Assembly: GCA_017526725.1 (NCBI GenBank)
Contig: JAFXRA010000119.1
Location: 1 to 26,277, forward strand
Direction: 5' to 3'
From: Candidatus Rifleibacteriota bacterium
Lineage (GTDB): Bacteria > Riflebacteria > Ozemobacteria > Ozemobacterales > Ozemobacteraceae
Length of the DNA: 26,277 nt
In this document: one piece after another, positions 15,234 through 23,118 of the stretch
Numbering within the stretch: position 1 is the first letter of the stretch
Layout of the letters: every line of letters begins with the position of its first letter
Notes under the pieces: generated by a model
What the model was told of the DNA's origin: nothing
What the model saw: the letters and a program-made list of their open reading frames with translations, nothing else
The model's database searches: none
Position numbers and translations under genes: made by a program

Positions 15234-15265
15234 CAAAAAAACACCTCCGAAGAGGTGTTTTTTTG
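15234..15265 (-). terminator. Rho-independent terminator of the truA-rplM-rpsI operon
   Basis: Stem AACACCTC (15240-15247) / GAGGTGTT (15252-15259) with a CGAA tetraloop, followed on the minus strand by six or more T residues. T residues also follow on the plus strand, so it may work in both directions. It lies 19 bp after the rpsI stop. Confidence 0.9.
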
Positions 15266-15277
15266 AAAACGAAAATA

Positions 15278-15670
15278 TTAACGTTTTGAGAACTGTGGTC
15301 TTCTTCTTGCAGATTTGAGACCGTATTTCTTGCGTTCTTTCATTCTTGGGTCACGAGTGAGGTAACCAAGTTTCTTGAGAGAAGATCTGAATTCTTCGTT
15401 GAATTTTACAAGAGCACGGGCAATACCGTGACGAAGAGCGCCAGACTGACCTGTGCTGCCGCCGCCAGTGATATTAGCGTAAATATCAAATTTGCCAAGA
15501 GTTTCAGTGGTGGTAAGAGGCTGAACAACGATCTTACGGGTTAGAGCGATTGGGAAATATTCTTCAATCGGTCTTTTGTTGATTATAATTTTGCCTTCGC
15601 CTTTGCAAATGCGAACGCGAGCAGTAGATGATTTTCTTCTACCTGTTCCCCAGAAAAATAATTCTGCCAT
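15278..15670 (-). CDS. rpsI: Ribosomal protein S9
   Basis: 130 residues, full length. The N-terminal region carries [14 protein letters not shown], the middle carries [20 protein letters not shown], and the basic C-terminus ends [16 protein letters not shown], the conserved SKR tail that reaches the P-site of the 30S subunit. AAGGAG lies 9 nt before the ATG. It follows rplM by 17 bp, the standard L13-S9 pairing, and is closed by a terminator. Confidence 0.98.
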   Translation of the reverse strand: MAELFFWGTGRRKSSTARVRICKGEGKIIINKRPIEEYFPIALTRKIVVQPLTTTETLGKFDIYANITGGGSTGQSGALRHGIARALVKFNEEFRSSLKKLGYLTRDPRMKERKKYGLKSARRRPQFSKR

Positions 15671-15687
15671 TTTTTATTGCTCCTTCC

Positions 15688-16146
15688 TTATTTATCGAGT
15701 TTAACAGCTGTTGGTTTCTGAGCAGTATGTGGATGTTCAGCACCAGCGTAAACTTTAAGCTTACCAAGATATCTCTTTCTCATTTTGTTGCGAGGAAGCA
15801 TTCTCTTAACAGCAAGCCAGAGCATTTTATCAGGAGCATCTTTAAGAAGGTTACCGTAAGTAACAGACTTAATTCCACCTAAATAACCAGTGTGCCAGTA
15901 GTATCTCTTATCGGTTTCCTTGGCACCAGTCAAAGCGATTTTGTCAGCATTGATAACAACAACAAAATCACCACAGTCTACATTTGGAGTATAGTTAACT
16001 TTGTGTTTGCCGCGTAAACGAGCAGCAACCTGTGAAGCTAAGCGACCCAATGGGATATCTTTAGCATCTACTACAATCCAATCTCTTGTTGCTTCAGCTT
16101 TTTTAACTTGCAACGTTTTTTGTTCTTTAGTTTCGAACGTCTTCAC
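15688..16146 (-). CDS. rplM: Ribosomal protein L13
   Basis: 152 residues. It has the characteristic DWIVVDAKDIPLGRLAS near the start, GDFVVVINADKIALTG in the middle and the KRMLPRNKMRKRYLGKLKVY signature near 115-135. It is an early-assembling protein of the 50S subunit. The start is GTG at 16146, with AAAGGAG about 9 nt upstream; the first ~20 residues form an extra charged leader not present in the shortest L13 proteins. Operon order truA-rplM-rpsI. Confidence 0.97.
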   Translation of the reverse strand: MKTFETKEQKTLQVKKAEATRDWIVVDAKDIPLGRLASQVAARLRGKHKVNYTPNVDCGDFVVVINADKIALTGAKETDKRYYWHTGYLGGIKSVTYGNLLKDAPDKMLWLAVKRMLPRNKMRKRYLGKLKVYAGAEHPHTAQKPTAVKLDK

Positions 16147-16165
16147 CGATTATTTCTCCTTTCGG

Positions 16166-16990
16166 TTAATACATGACTCTCATCAGATACAGCCCGCCGG
16201 GAGGTGCAGGTGCTCCTAAGCGTCTTCTATCATGATTACAGTACAGTTCTTTTATTTCTTCTGCAGTCATCTGATTTGTTCCAACCAGATATAAAGCTCT
16301 TGCCATGTTCCGAACCATGTTGTGCATAAAGCCGGTTCCGACCACGTCGAATTGAAGTATATCTTCTTTTAAGCTCAATTCTGACTGAAGGATATTTCTA
16401 ACAGTGCTTTCGTATTGCTGGGGGGACTTTGCAAAAGCTGCAAAATCGTGCTCACCGATGAATACTTTAGCTGCTTCTTTCATCTTTTCGATATCTGGTC
16501 TCTTCGTGAGCTGCCAGTAAAACCTTTCATAGAAAGGTGATAAGGTTTCAACAAGTTTCCACTGATATCGATAATGCTTTCCGCGAGCTGAGAAACAAGG
16601 GTGAAAGCCTTCTTCTGCTTCTTCTGCCCTGCTTATCCTTAGACTCCCAGGGATTGCACTGTTCAATCCGATGATTAACTTTTCAAGCGGTATCGGGCAT
16701 CTCGTTCTGAATAATGCCACCTGCCCAATTGCATGGACACCGGCATCTGTCCGACCCGCACCTACAGCTCTGCTTTCTTCGCCTCTTGTAATTAGCTTGA
16801 ATGCTCTCTCTAGTTCGCCTTGAACAGTAGGAACATCAGGTTGATACTGATAACCGAAAAACGCACTTCCGTCGTAGGTGACGATGAGTTTAATGTATCT
16901 TACATTATTTGTCAAGCTGTTTTTATTCTTTTTCTTTTCTATGTATGCCTGTTCTTTTTCGATAATTCTTTTTGTTCTTTCACTCATCAT
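16166..16990 (-). CDS. truA: tRNA pseudouridine(38-40) synthase TruA
   Basis: 274 residues from ATG 16990, chosen because AAGG lies about 9 nt upstream and because an upstream extension to 17071 is not TruA-like. Catalytic Asp is in GRTDAGVHA; the RNA-binding FHPCFSARGKHYRYQW and the later GTGFMHNMVRNM segments are conserved. The N-terminal ~30 residues are a charged helix ahead of the usual start (VRYIKLIVTYDGSAFFGYQ), longer than in most relatives. It isomerises U38-U40 in tRNA anticodon arms. It is followed after 19 bp by rplM. Confidence 0.95.
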   Translation of the reverse strand: MMSERTKRIIEKEQAYIEKKKNKNSLTNNVRYIKLIVTYDGSAFFGYQYQPDVPTVQGELERAFKLITRGEESRAVGAGRTDAGVHAIGQVALFRTRCPIPLEKLIIGLNSAIPGSLRISRAEEAEEGFHPCFSARGKHYRYQWKLVETLSPFYERFYWQLTKRPDIEKMKEAAKVFIGEHDFAAFAKSPQQYESTVRNILQSELSLKEDILQFDVVGTGFMHNMVRNMARALYLVGTNQMTAEEIKELYCNHDRRRLGAPAPPGGLYLMRVMY

Positions 16991-17146
16991 TTCTTTTACC
17001 TTGTATGTAAGCTTGAAGCTTAAGGCTTTTAGCTTAAAATAACACCAATCACATCTACAGGGCAAATGCAAACTTTTTTAGTTATTAATCAGTATTTCAG
17101 ATTTGTCATTGCTTATTCTGTAAATGGCTAGGCGAATAATATTAAA

Positions 17147-17273
17147 AATAATGACAGTCGCTTGCTCAACCTTATTCTCCTCCGCGGTCTCTGTAGATTT
17201 TTACCTTCGGATAATCTTTGAGGGAACGAGCCTTGTGCGGAGAATAGAAGGTTTCGCGTCTACTGTCATTATT
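17147..17273. repeat. Structured intergenic element with perfect 12-bp inverted ends
   Basis: AATAATGACAGT (17147-17158) and its exact reverse complement (17262-17273) enclose about 100 bp. The interior also pairs: CAACCTT and ATTCTCC on the left (roughly 17167-17180) match GGAGAAT and AAGGT on the right (roughly 17239-17253), with a CCGC/GCGG pairing further in. The interior is near 50% GC, clearly above the surroundings. It contains no good ORF. It begins 10 nt after the SPL-like stop. Read on the minus strand, the outer stem is followed by a T-rich stretch. It could be a MITE-like element, an ncRNA, or an elaborate 3' end. No clear target-site duplication was found, and it is not a tRNA, 5S or other RNA that I recognise. 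Confidence 0.6.
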
Positions 17274-17282
17274 ATGAATTTA

Positions 17283-18356
17283 CTAACCTAAGCGAAGCTT
17301 AGACATATCAGAAATACGGTGGCACATCTGCAAGTATAGTTCTGAAGAGGTCATTTTGTGGCCTGCTACCCTTTCCCAGACTTCCGGAGTTTCCATACAT
17401 ATGTACACAACAGTATCGGGGTAACGCTTCAACGCTTCATTTCTGATAAAAGTATAAAGTTCTTCACGAAGAGGTCTGAAATACCTTATTTTACCATCAG
17501 AACAAGGGTAGAATTCTTCTGCAAATATGCCGGTATTAGGGTGATAAAGTTCGACATATTCTTGAAAACCTTTAGGGAATCTGAATGTTCCTAGCGATAT
17601 CCAGCTAATTTCCAATCCATCCAGATATTTTGCCATCAAATCGAAAATTTCCAAGTATTTCTTCTTCCAGTCTTTTATAGGAATAATAGGTTCAAAATGA
17701 AAGGCAAGATTGCAGTTTGAAGCCTTAGCAGCATCTCTTGCGGCCGCCAGTCTTTCTTCTATTGAGGCTGTTTTATGTTCTAATGCATTAGCAGATTCCA
17801 AAGTATTTAAAGAATATGACATTGTAAGATTTCTAGCATCACGAAGCTTTAAAATAGGTTCTATATAATTACTCTTTGTCTTAACCTCTACCGTAAAATC
17901 AGGCATATCTTTTGTCCATTCTATAATGGCCTGATTTAATGGGTATATTTCTTCAAACCCCATCGGGTCTCCAAAATGGCCAGTTCCTAATCTAATAGCG
18001 CCTTTTACATTTTTGCGTAATTCTTCTATTTCTTTACGGCAGTCATCAAAATTCACATAAAGGGTAGCATCGCCGGCTCTCTGATAATTTTGAACTATGC
18101 AGTATTCGCATTCGAAGGGGCAACCGAACCCCCACTCTACCACCCAGTATCCGCACCAGGTTTTCTCGCACCGACATGGGCAGACTTTTATAAACTTACC
18201 CTTATTCTTCGCAAGCAATAAGCCATTTCCGGGATGTAGTTCACCATCTACGACTACTTCATTATTATAATCAATCTTGCTTTTGATACTTAATACAAGG
18301 GGGTCATCGACCACATCTCGGCCTATATAAAGATTCTTGTAAAACAGCCTGCTCAC
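17283..18356 (-). CDS. Spore-photoproduct-lyase-like radical SAM protein
   Basis: 357 residues. The radical SAM 4Fe-4S motif is C79-x3-C83-x2-C86 (GCPFECEYCIVQ), preceded by additional cysteines at 59, 61, 63 and 68 (VCPCRCEKTWCGYW). The CGYW-x8-CP...YCI layout is that of the SPL family. Downstream segments VEVKTKSNYI, YSLNTLESANALEHKTASIEERL and AFHFEPIIPI also fit it. Spore photoproduct lyase repairs a thymine dimer by H-atom abstraction, but SPL-like proteins occur in non-spore-formers and their substrates are mostly unknown. The start is GTG, overlapping the ParB-like stop by 4 bp (GTGA). This coupling suggests a joint function, probably on DNA or nucleotides (inference). Confidence 0.85.
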   Translation of the reverse strand: MSRLFYKNLYIGRDVVDDPLVLSIKSKIDYNNEVVVDGELHPGNGLLLAKNKGKFIKVCPCRCEKTWCGYWVVEWGFGCPFECEYCIVQNYQRAGDATLYVNFDDCRKEIEELRKNVKGAIRLGTGHFGDPMGFEEIYPLNQAIIEWTKDMPDFTVEVKTKSNYIEPILKLRDARNLTMSYSLNTLESANALEHKTASIEERLAAARDAAKASNCNLAFHFEPIIPIKDWKKKYLEIFDLMAKYLDGLEISWISLGTFRFPKGFQEYVELYHPNTGIFAEEFYPCSDGKIRYFRPLREELYTFIRNEALKRYPDTVVYICMETPEVWERVAGHKMTSSELYLQMCHRISDMSKLRLG

Positions 18357-19177
18357 AGTTCGGGAACCTCTTTAAACAGCTTTTCCAAAGCGGTCTTTGC
18401 ATCTTCTAATTTATATAATTCTGAGCGTTTTAATGAAATATTCAAATTAACGCCTGGTTGAGCAAATGTTGGGTCTATTTTAAGAGAAGCTGAACCTGGC
18501 ATAACTATATTATCCAAGGCTCTTTCATATTTTTCGTAAGCCTGAGATCTTCTAGGCTGTGCAGTCTTTTGTAATAAGGGAAGAATCTCAGCAGTCTTTT
18601 CTGCTTTTATAGATTCTGGTAATTCCCCTCTTCTCTGTGCCTGGCGCAAGAAAGCTGCAATATTACGCTTTTCGCTAACGGTACCCTGCATTTTTAGTAA
18701 ATCGTAGGCATACTTACCTATATCTTCGCCCAAATGCCCAAGCTCACGCCAGATATTGGCAGGCAACTCATAGGAATAAAGTTCGGGAGCCTTTTCCAAA
18801 AGACCAGAAAAATATTTAACAGCATGAACCATTTGAGGTGAATTAGAAAAATCAGCTTTCTTACAAATGTCAGCAATTTGTTTATCTGAAAGATTCTTGC
18901 AAAGCAGCGCAATTTCGTTAACGCGCAATTCTCTGTCGTTAAGTTCAAAAAGAAGCTCTACAGGGTTGCCTTCAGCAAAAACTACTGGAACTCTGTTTAT
19001 TCCTAATTTTTCGCAGGCAAGAATACGTTTATGCCCATCACAGACATAGCCATCAGAAACGACGACAGGAACGATGATTCCGCGAGATTTAATGCTTTGA
19101 ATCAAATCTTCATTCAAATTGATATATTCTTTGGGAATGAGAAGTTTAAATTCACTTATGTTATAGAAACAATCCAT
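18353..19177 (-). CDS. ParB/sulfiredoxin-fold (ParB-like nuclease domain) protein
   Basis: 274 residues. The N-terminal ~70 residues carry a ParB-type domain: ...LIQSIKSRGIIVPVVVSDGYVCDGHKRILACEKLGINRVPVVF, with DGHKR at 47-51 in place of the usual GERR/GHRR box that binds nucleotide (CTP in true ParB). Residues ~70-150 are helical (NEIALLCKNLSDKQIADICKKADF), like the ParB middle region but without a convincing helix-turn-helix. The C-terminal third is charged, with a final helix. The genome's true partition ParB would normally sit beside parA, absent here. It is translationally coupled to the SPL-like gene, so it is better seen as an accessory or substrate-recognition partner than as a partition protein. 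No clear Shine-Dalgarno site. Confidence 0.8.
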   Translation of the reverse strand: MDCFYNISEFKLLIPKEYINLNEDLIQSIKSRGIIVPVVVSDGYVCDGHKRILACEKLGINRVPVVFAEGNPVELLFELNDRELRVNEIALLCKNLSDKQIADICKKADFSNSPQMVHAVKYFSGLLEKAPELYSYELPANIWRELGHLGEDIGKYAYDLLKMQGTVSEKRNIAAFLRQAQRRGELPESIKAEKTAEILPLLQKTAQPRRSQAYEKYERALDNIVMPGSASLKIDPTFAQPGVNLNISLKRSELYKLEDAKTALEKLFKEVPEL

Positions 19178-19201
19178 TTATTCTAACTTTCATGAAAAAG
19201 C

Positions 19202-19951
19202 TTATTTAAAGTTTGAAATTCCAAAAGCAACGAGTGTTACAATTATTATTATAGTAATAATAACACTTCTTGCGTATGAAAATGGAATACCTTCTAAGGC
19301 CAAGCGATAACGTTCTTCCTGACCAGTAACATAAATTCTTTGGCTGTCACCGCAAACCATCAAGGGAATACCCCAATATTCTGAAATTGCCTTAGCAAGA
19401 TTTTTACTTACTTCAAAGTAACCTTCATAACCGCCAAGTTCAAGGAAATCAACAATATCGCCATTATTAACCAAAAAACTAACTACGTATTTATGGAAAA
19501 GATTAGTTTTGGGGTTTGGTTTAACTCTGTTATTTTTACCTTCGGGGTTAATACACTGAGGAATAACATTATTGCTTACCTGCAAAATATCTTTTATTTC
19601 TACATAACCGAAAGTAAACAGAGTTTTACCAAAAAAGGAGAATTCTTTATATAATAGATTTTCCTGGTAATCTATAGCAGTATAAATGCCTGTTCTTATT
19701 GAACAATAAACTAAGAGAAATATGAAAAAAGAAACCAGAAAAAAAAATAAATACTTATAACGGTACAATCCGGTGATTATCAGCAAATAAATGAAAGCAA
19801 AAGACAATATTAATCCGATAAAAGTTTCTAAAACCAATAGTAAAGTTGAATAATGGGGAAAATATATTTTACCATTTTCAAAAATGGCTCCAGGAAAGGT
19901 TTCGAATTGTTTAAAGCATTCAGGAATTACAGTATTTTCTTCGCTACTCAT
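19202..19951 (-). CDS. Unknown membrane protein with three membrane helices
   Basis: 249 residues. Two close hydrophobic helices lie at about 33-62 and 68-92, followed by a soluble beta-rich domain (about 95-215), with a terminal anchor (VIITIIIIVTLVAFGI) near 230-246. The soluble part has LLYKEFSFFGKTLFTFGYVEIKDI, recalling PH-like or DUF-type membrane proteins, but no family is assigned. No Shine-Dalgarno site; TAGATA lies 6 nt before the ATG. Its neighbours give no functional clue. Confidence 0.7.
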   Translation of the reverse strand: MSSEENTVIPECFKQFETFPGAIFENGKIYFPHYSTLLLVLETFIGLILSFAFIYLLIITGLYRYKYLFFFLVSFFIFLLVYCSIRTGIYTAIDYQENLLYKEFSFFGKTLFTFGYVEIKDILQVSNNVIPQCINPEGKNNRVKPNPKTNLFHKYVVSFLVNNGDIVDFLELGGYEGYFEVSKNLAKAISEYWGIPLMVCGDSQRIYVTGQEERYRLALEGIPFSYARSVIITIIIIVTLVAFGISNFK

Positions 19952-19992
19952 GTTTATTATCTAACTACATTTTAGACTTTTTTACAATCATT

Positions 19993-21477
19993 TTATTTAT
20001 TCAGTAGCTTTTTTCGAGCTTCGCTTAAAGAAATATTATTTTTTACTGCATAAGATGCCAAATCTTCATACTCGAATTTTTCTCTGGCAACGCCATAACC
20101 AGACACTTTTTTAACTCTAATATTTTGTCCATCAGCAGAGAATGAATCCATACTTCTTTTTAGTATGTATCTATTGGACAAACGTTCTCTTACACCAATT
20201 GTAGTAGTATATTTAAAGATTGTATTCAGCATCTTCTCACGCAATTCGATTTTGCACATACAACTAAGCAAAATTCCCGGCCTGTTCTTCTTCATACCCA
20301 CAGAAGTTGTATAGACTTCTAAAGCCCCTGCTTCAAACAAGCGTTCCATAGCAAAGCCTATATCTTCAGGAGTCATATCATCAAGGTTACAGCATAATTC
20401 AACGACCTGATTTACGTCTTCTTCTGCTTCTCCTAACATTGCTCTAATGCAATTAGCCTGCTCAAAGTCTTTCTTACCCATCCCGTAACCAATTTTATCG
20501 ACACGCATTACAGGCTGACTTTCGAAAACTGAAACGAAATGCTTAAGCAGAGCGGCGCCGGTTGGGGTACACAATTCGCCCATAACATTGCTACTGTATG
20601 TTGGAATGCCTTTTAAGATTAAGGCTGTTGCAGGTGCGGGAACCGGCAGTATACCATGAGCGCATTTCACCTGACCGTTTCCAACGTGTACAGGTGAAGC
20701 AGCAATATATTCAGGCTTTAATTCATTAATTAAGAGGCAGACTGATGTAATATCAGCTACTGCGTCTAAAGAGCCTACTTCATGAAAATGAATTTCATTT
20801 ACGGGAACGCCGTGCACTTGGCTCTCTGCATCTGCGATAATCTTATATACAGCCATCACATCTTCTTTTACTTTTTGAGGAAGATTCAGATGCCCCATAA
20901 CTAAGTGTTCAATGTCATGCAAGCCATGGTGTTCGTGATGGTGATAGTGTTCATGAGAATGTTCGTGACCGCAGCAATGATCATGAGCATGTTCATGATG
21001 GTGTTCATGGCAGTGGCAATCATCATGGTCTTCGTGATGATGTTCATGCCCACAGCAATGCTCGTGGTCATGATGATGCTGCTCTAAATGAATACAATCC
21101 GGGTGTTCATGACAATGGTCATGATGATGACATTCATTATCATGTTCTTCATGGTGATGACAGTGGCTATCATGTTCATTATCATCATGATGGTCATGAC
21201 AACAACAGTGTTCATGATGATGTTCATGGTGATGTTCATGATGATGTTCATGGTGAACATCGCAGCTTTGTTCTTCTTGACCGCCAACTATTACAGAAAA
21301 ATGCTTACCGGTAATTCCGCACTTCACTGAAGGTTCAAGTTTAAACTCTACATTGGGAAGCCCCATTCCATTTAATTGGTTTATTATCTTTTCAGGTTCT
21401 GGATGAAGTTCTAACAAAGCAGCGGCAAGCATATCGCCAGCAGCACCCATCTTACATTCAAAAAATAGAGTTTTCAT
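19993..21477 (-). CDS. larC: Nickel-pincer cofactor biosynthesis protein LarC with huge His/Cys-rich insert
   Basis: 494 residues, longer than the usual ~400-420. The N-terminal MKTLFFECKMGAAGDMLAAALLEL and later GSLDAVADI and MGELCTPTGAALL segments identify LarC, the CTP-dependent cyclometallase that inserts nickel into the pyridinium pincer cofactor. It is a single unbroken frame, not split by a frameshift as in Lactobacillus plantarum larC1/larC2. Residues 72-187 are a low-complexity stretch with about 55 His and 14 Cys (units such as HHHEH, CCGHEH, HDHCHEH), a probable nickel store or chaperone. It overlaps larB by 4 bp (ATGA). larA and larE lie elsewhere or are missing. Confidence 0.93.
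   Translation of the reverse strand: MKTLFFECKMGAAGDMLAAALLELHPEPEKIINQLNGMGLPNVEFKLEPSVKCGITGKHFSVIVGGQEEQSCDVHHEHHHEHHHEHHHEHCCCHDHHDDNEHDSHCHHHEEHDNECHHHDHCHEHPDCIHLEQHHHDHEHCCGHEHHHEDHDDCHCHEHHHEHAHDHCCGHEHSHEHYHHHEHHGLHDIEHLVMGHLNLPQKVKEDVMAVYKIIADAESQVHGVPVNEIHFHEVGSLDAVADITSVCLLINELKPEYIAASPVHVGNGQVKCAHGILPVPAPATALILKGIPTYSSNVMGELCTPTGAALLKHFVSVFESQPVMRVDKIGYGMGKKDFEQANCIRAMLGEAEEDVNQVVELCCNLDDMTPEDIGFAMERLFEAGALEVYTTSVGMKKNRPGILLSCMCKIELREKMLNTIFKYTTTIGVRERLSNRYILKRSMDSFSADGQNIRVKKVSGYGVAREKFEYEDLASYAVKNNISLSEARKKLLNK
20917..21264 (-). repeat. Degenerate tandem repeat encoding the LarC His/Cys-rich region
   Basis: The DNA is a run of short imperfect CAT/CAC/GAA/GAT-based units, i.e. 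CATGATG-like on the plus strand. Three-base periodicity follows the His codons, so the repeat is coding, not a CRISPR or VNTR in noncoding DNA. Such tracts expand and contract by slippage, so length variation between strains is expected. Confidence 0.8.
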
Positions 21478-22241
21478 TTTTCTTCCTCTCCACCAATGTG
21501 ATTAATCATACTGGCCAGATAACCTGCGCCGAAACCATTATCAATATTAACAACGCTGACACCGCTTGCACATGAATTCAGCATAGAAAGAAGCGCAGCA
21601 ACGCCGCCGAAAGAAGCACCATAACCAACGCTAGTAGGAACAGCAATAACAGGGCAATCAGCCAAACCGCCGATTACACTTGCGAGAGCACCTTCCATAC
21701 CAGCAATAGCTATAATGACTTTAGCAGACATTATTTCATCAAGATGGCTTAAAAGCCGATGAAGCCCGGAAACACCAACATCATACAGTCTAACCACTTT
21801 GTTGCCATAAGCTTCTGCTGTTAAAGCGGCTTCTTCAGCAACAGGCATATCGCTTGTTCCACCAGTGGCAACTACAATTTTTCCCTTGGTATTAATAGGC
21901 GGAAGTTCACCAACAATGCCTATTTTGCTTAGTTCGTCATATTTAAAGCAGTCTATGCTTTTTTGAGCCAAATCAGCAGCTTCTTTAGACATTCGTGTAA
22001 TTAGAATAGTCTTCTGCCCATGTTCCAAAAAGGACTTTGATATTTTAACAATCTGTTCCGGGGTCTTGCTGGCTCCGTAAATGACTTCAGCAGCTCCCTG
22101 ACGCAAGCCTCTATGTAAATCGAGTTTTGCAAAACCCAAATCTTCAAATGGAGCTTCTTTTAGTTTCAACATTGCGTCAGAAACAGAAATTTTTCCGTCT
22201 TTAACAAGATTTAGGATGTTCTCAATATTTTTTTGTTCCAT
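21474..22241 (-). CDS. larB: Nickel-pincer cofactor biosynthesis protein LarB
   Basis: 255 residues from ATG 22241 (a TTG one codon earlier is less likely). The second half is an AIR-carboxylase-like (PurE) domain: VVATGGTSDMPVAEEAALTAEAYG, IAIAGMEGALASVIGGL and VIAVPTSVGYGASFGG. LarB carboxylates nicotinic acid adenine dinucleotide and hydrolyses its phosphoanhydride, giving the dicarboxylated mononucleotide that LarE thiolates and LarC metallates. It is coupled to larC by an ATGA overlap and starts 6 bp after the DUF805 stop. The ribosome binding site is weak, consistent with coupling. Confidence 0.93.
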   Translation of the reverse strand: MEQKNIENILNLVKDGKISVSDAMLKLKEAPFEDLGFAKLDLHRGLRQGAAEVIYGASKTPEQIVKISKSFLEHGQKTILITRMSKEAADLAQKSIDCFKYDELSKIGIVGELPPINTKGKIVVATGGTSDMPVAEEAALTAEAYGNKVVRLYDVGVSGLHRLLSHLDEIMSAKVIIAIAGMEGALASVIGGLADCPVIAVPTSVGYGASFGGVAALLSMLNSCASGVSVVNIDNGFGAGYLASMINHIGGEEEK

Positions 22242-22247
22242 CAATTA

Positions 22248-22943
22248 TCAACCGTATGTGTTATGACCATTTGTTCCCGGAACGAAAATTACATAAAGCA
22301 TAAACAACTGACCGATAATTGGGATATAGAATATGAGCTGCATCCAGCCTGACATGTCTAAATCGTGCAGACGTCTAGTTGTAATCATAATTCCAGGTAA
22401 GAAGTTAACTATTCCCAGGACAATATTAACTGCGTATCCAGCTAGCTGAATATACTGCATAAATTGCGGATTTGTTCGGAAATAATAAACTGCGGCTCCC
22501 AGTGGTAAGCCCAAAAATATAAATTCTAAAAACAGTATCAAAAAGCCTGTTAACCATAATTCCAAGACTCTGCATCGGCCGCTGAAACCGCCAAAGAAAT
22601 AGTCAAAAATAAGTCCGAAAAGTGTTATTTCTTTTGGTACATATGTAGCAGCCTGATTGTTAAAATTTTGATTTGTATATTGAGGCTGAGCCATCTGAGG
22701 CTGAACATATTGTACATTCTGCATTTGAGGAGCAGCAGGAATAACTTGCTGAGGAACCTGTGTATAGTTGTTCGTTGGGGGTGCAGGTTCAGTAAATAAA
22801 TTAGAAATGTTTCCGCTGGGTGCCGGCGTTGATGTTGGTGTTGAGTTTGGAGAACCCACATTGCTGACAGGTTTCCCACAGCCCACACAAAAATTCGCAC
22901 CGTCAACTATAGGCTTACCACAAAAAGCACAAAATGCTCCCAT
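22248..22943 (-). CDS. Zinc-ribbon plus DUF805 membrane protein
   Basis: 231 residues from ATG 22943, which has GGAG 6 nt upstream; TTG at 22955 is the longer alternative. N-terminal zinc ribbon: CAFCGKPIVDGANFCVGCGK, two CxxC knuckles. A linker (about 25-115) is rich in Pro, Gln, Asn and Thr. The C-terminal DUF805 domain has GGFSGRCRVLELWL, several membrane helices, TTRRLHDLDMSGWM and a VFVPGTNGHNTYG tail. DUF805 proteins are inner-membrane proteins of unknown function. It lies ahead of larB and may share its transcript without sharing its pathway. Confidence 0.9.
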   Translation of the reverse strand: MGAFCAFCGKPIVDGANFCVGCGKPVSNVGSPNSTPTSTPAPSGNISNLFTEPAPPTNNYTQVPQQVIPAAPQMQNVQYVQPQMAQPQYTNQNFNNQAATYVPKEITLFGLIFDYFFGGFSGRCRVLELWLTGFLILFLEFIFLGLPLGAAVYYFRTNPQFMQYIQLAGYAVNIVLGIVNFLPGIMITTRRLHDLDMSGWMQLIFYIPIIGQLFMLYVIFVPGTNGHNTYG

Positions 22944-23058
22944 CTTGAACTCCAATCTATATATATAACTATGTAAGTATTCAACTCTTTACGTTGATTT
23001 TATCGAAATATTCATTATTTAGCAACGCTTATTTTTTAACACATAAGATTTACCTTTA

Positions 23059-23087
23059 TTGCACCAATTCAAGACTTATGGTAAATT
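23059..23087 (+). promoter_or_regulatory. Candidate promoter for wecB
   Basis: TTGCAC (23059-23064) and TAAATT (23082-23087) are 17 nt apart, giving a start near 23094 and a leader of about 25 nt containing AAAGG before the ATG at 23119. Confidence 0.4.
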
Positions 23088-23118
23088 AAGACAAATAACA
23101 TCAAAGGCTGGTTACTAT

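Noticed and set aside
16991..17071. N-terminal extension of TruA to 17071
   Set aside because: The added 27 residues are Cys-rich and unlike TruA, and the better ribosome binding site is at 16990.
17147..17273. tRNA, 5S rRNA, 6S RNA or tmRNA identity for the structured element
   Set aside because: No CCA-type acceptor/T-loop layout, and the arms and lengths do not match those RNAs.
18353..19177. Chromosome partition ParB near an origin of replication
   Set aside because: No parA, no parS-like palindrome and no dnaA-box cluster are visible; the protein has a modified box and is coupled to an SPL-like enzyme.
20917..21264. Possible CRISPR array because of repeated short units
   Set aside because: Units are imperfect, 3-base periodic, without spacers, and lie inside the larC frame.
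20905..21330. Open frames on the opposite strand and other frames of the His-rich region that encode Met/Val/Phe-rich proteins
   Set aside because: They are mirror images of CAT/CAC-rich codons of larC and have no independent start signals or homology.
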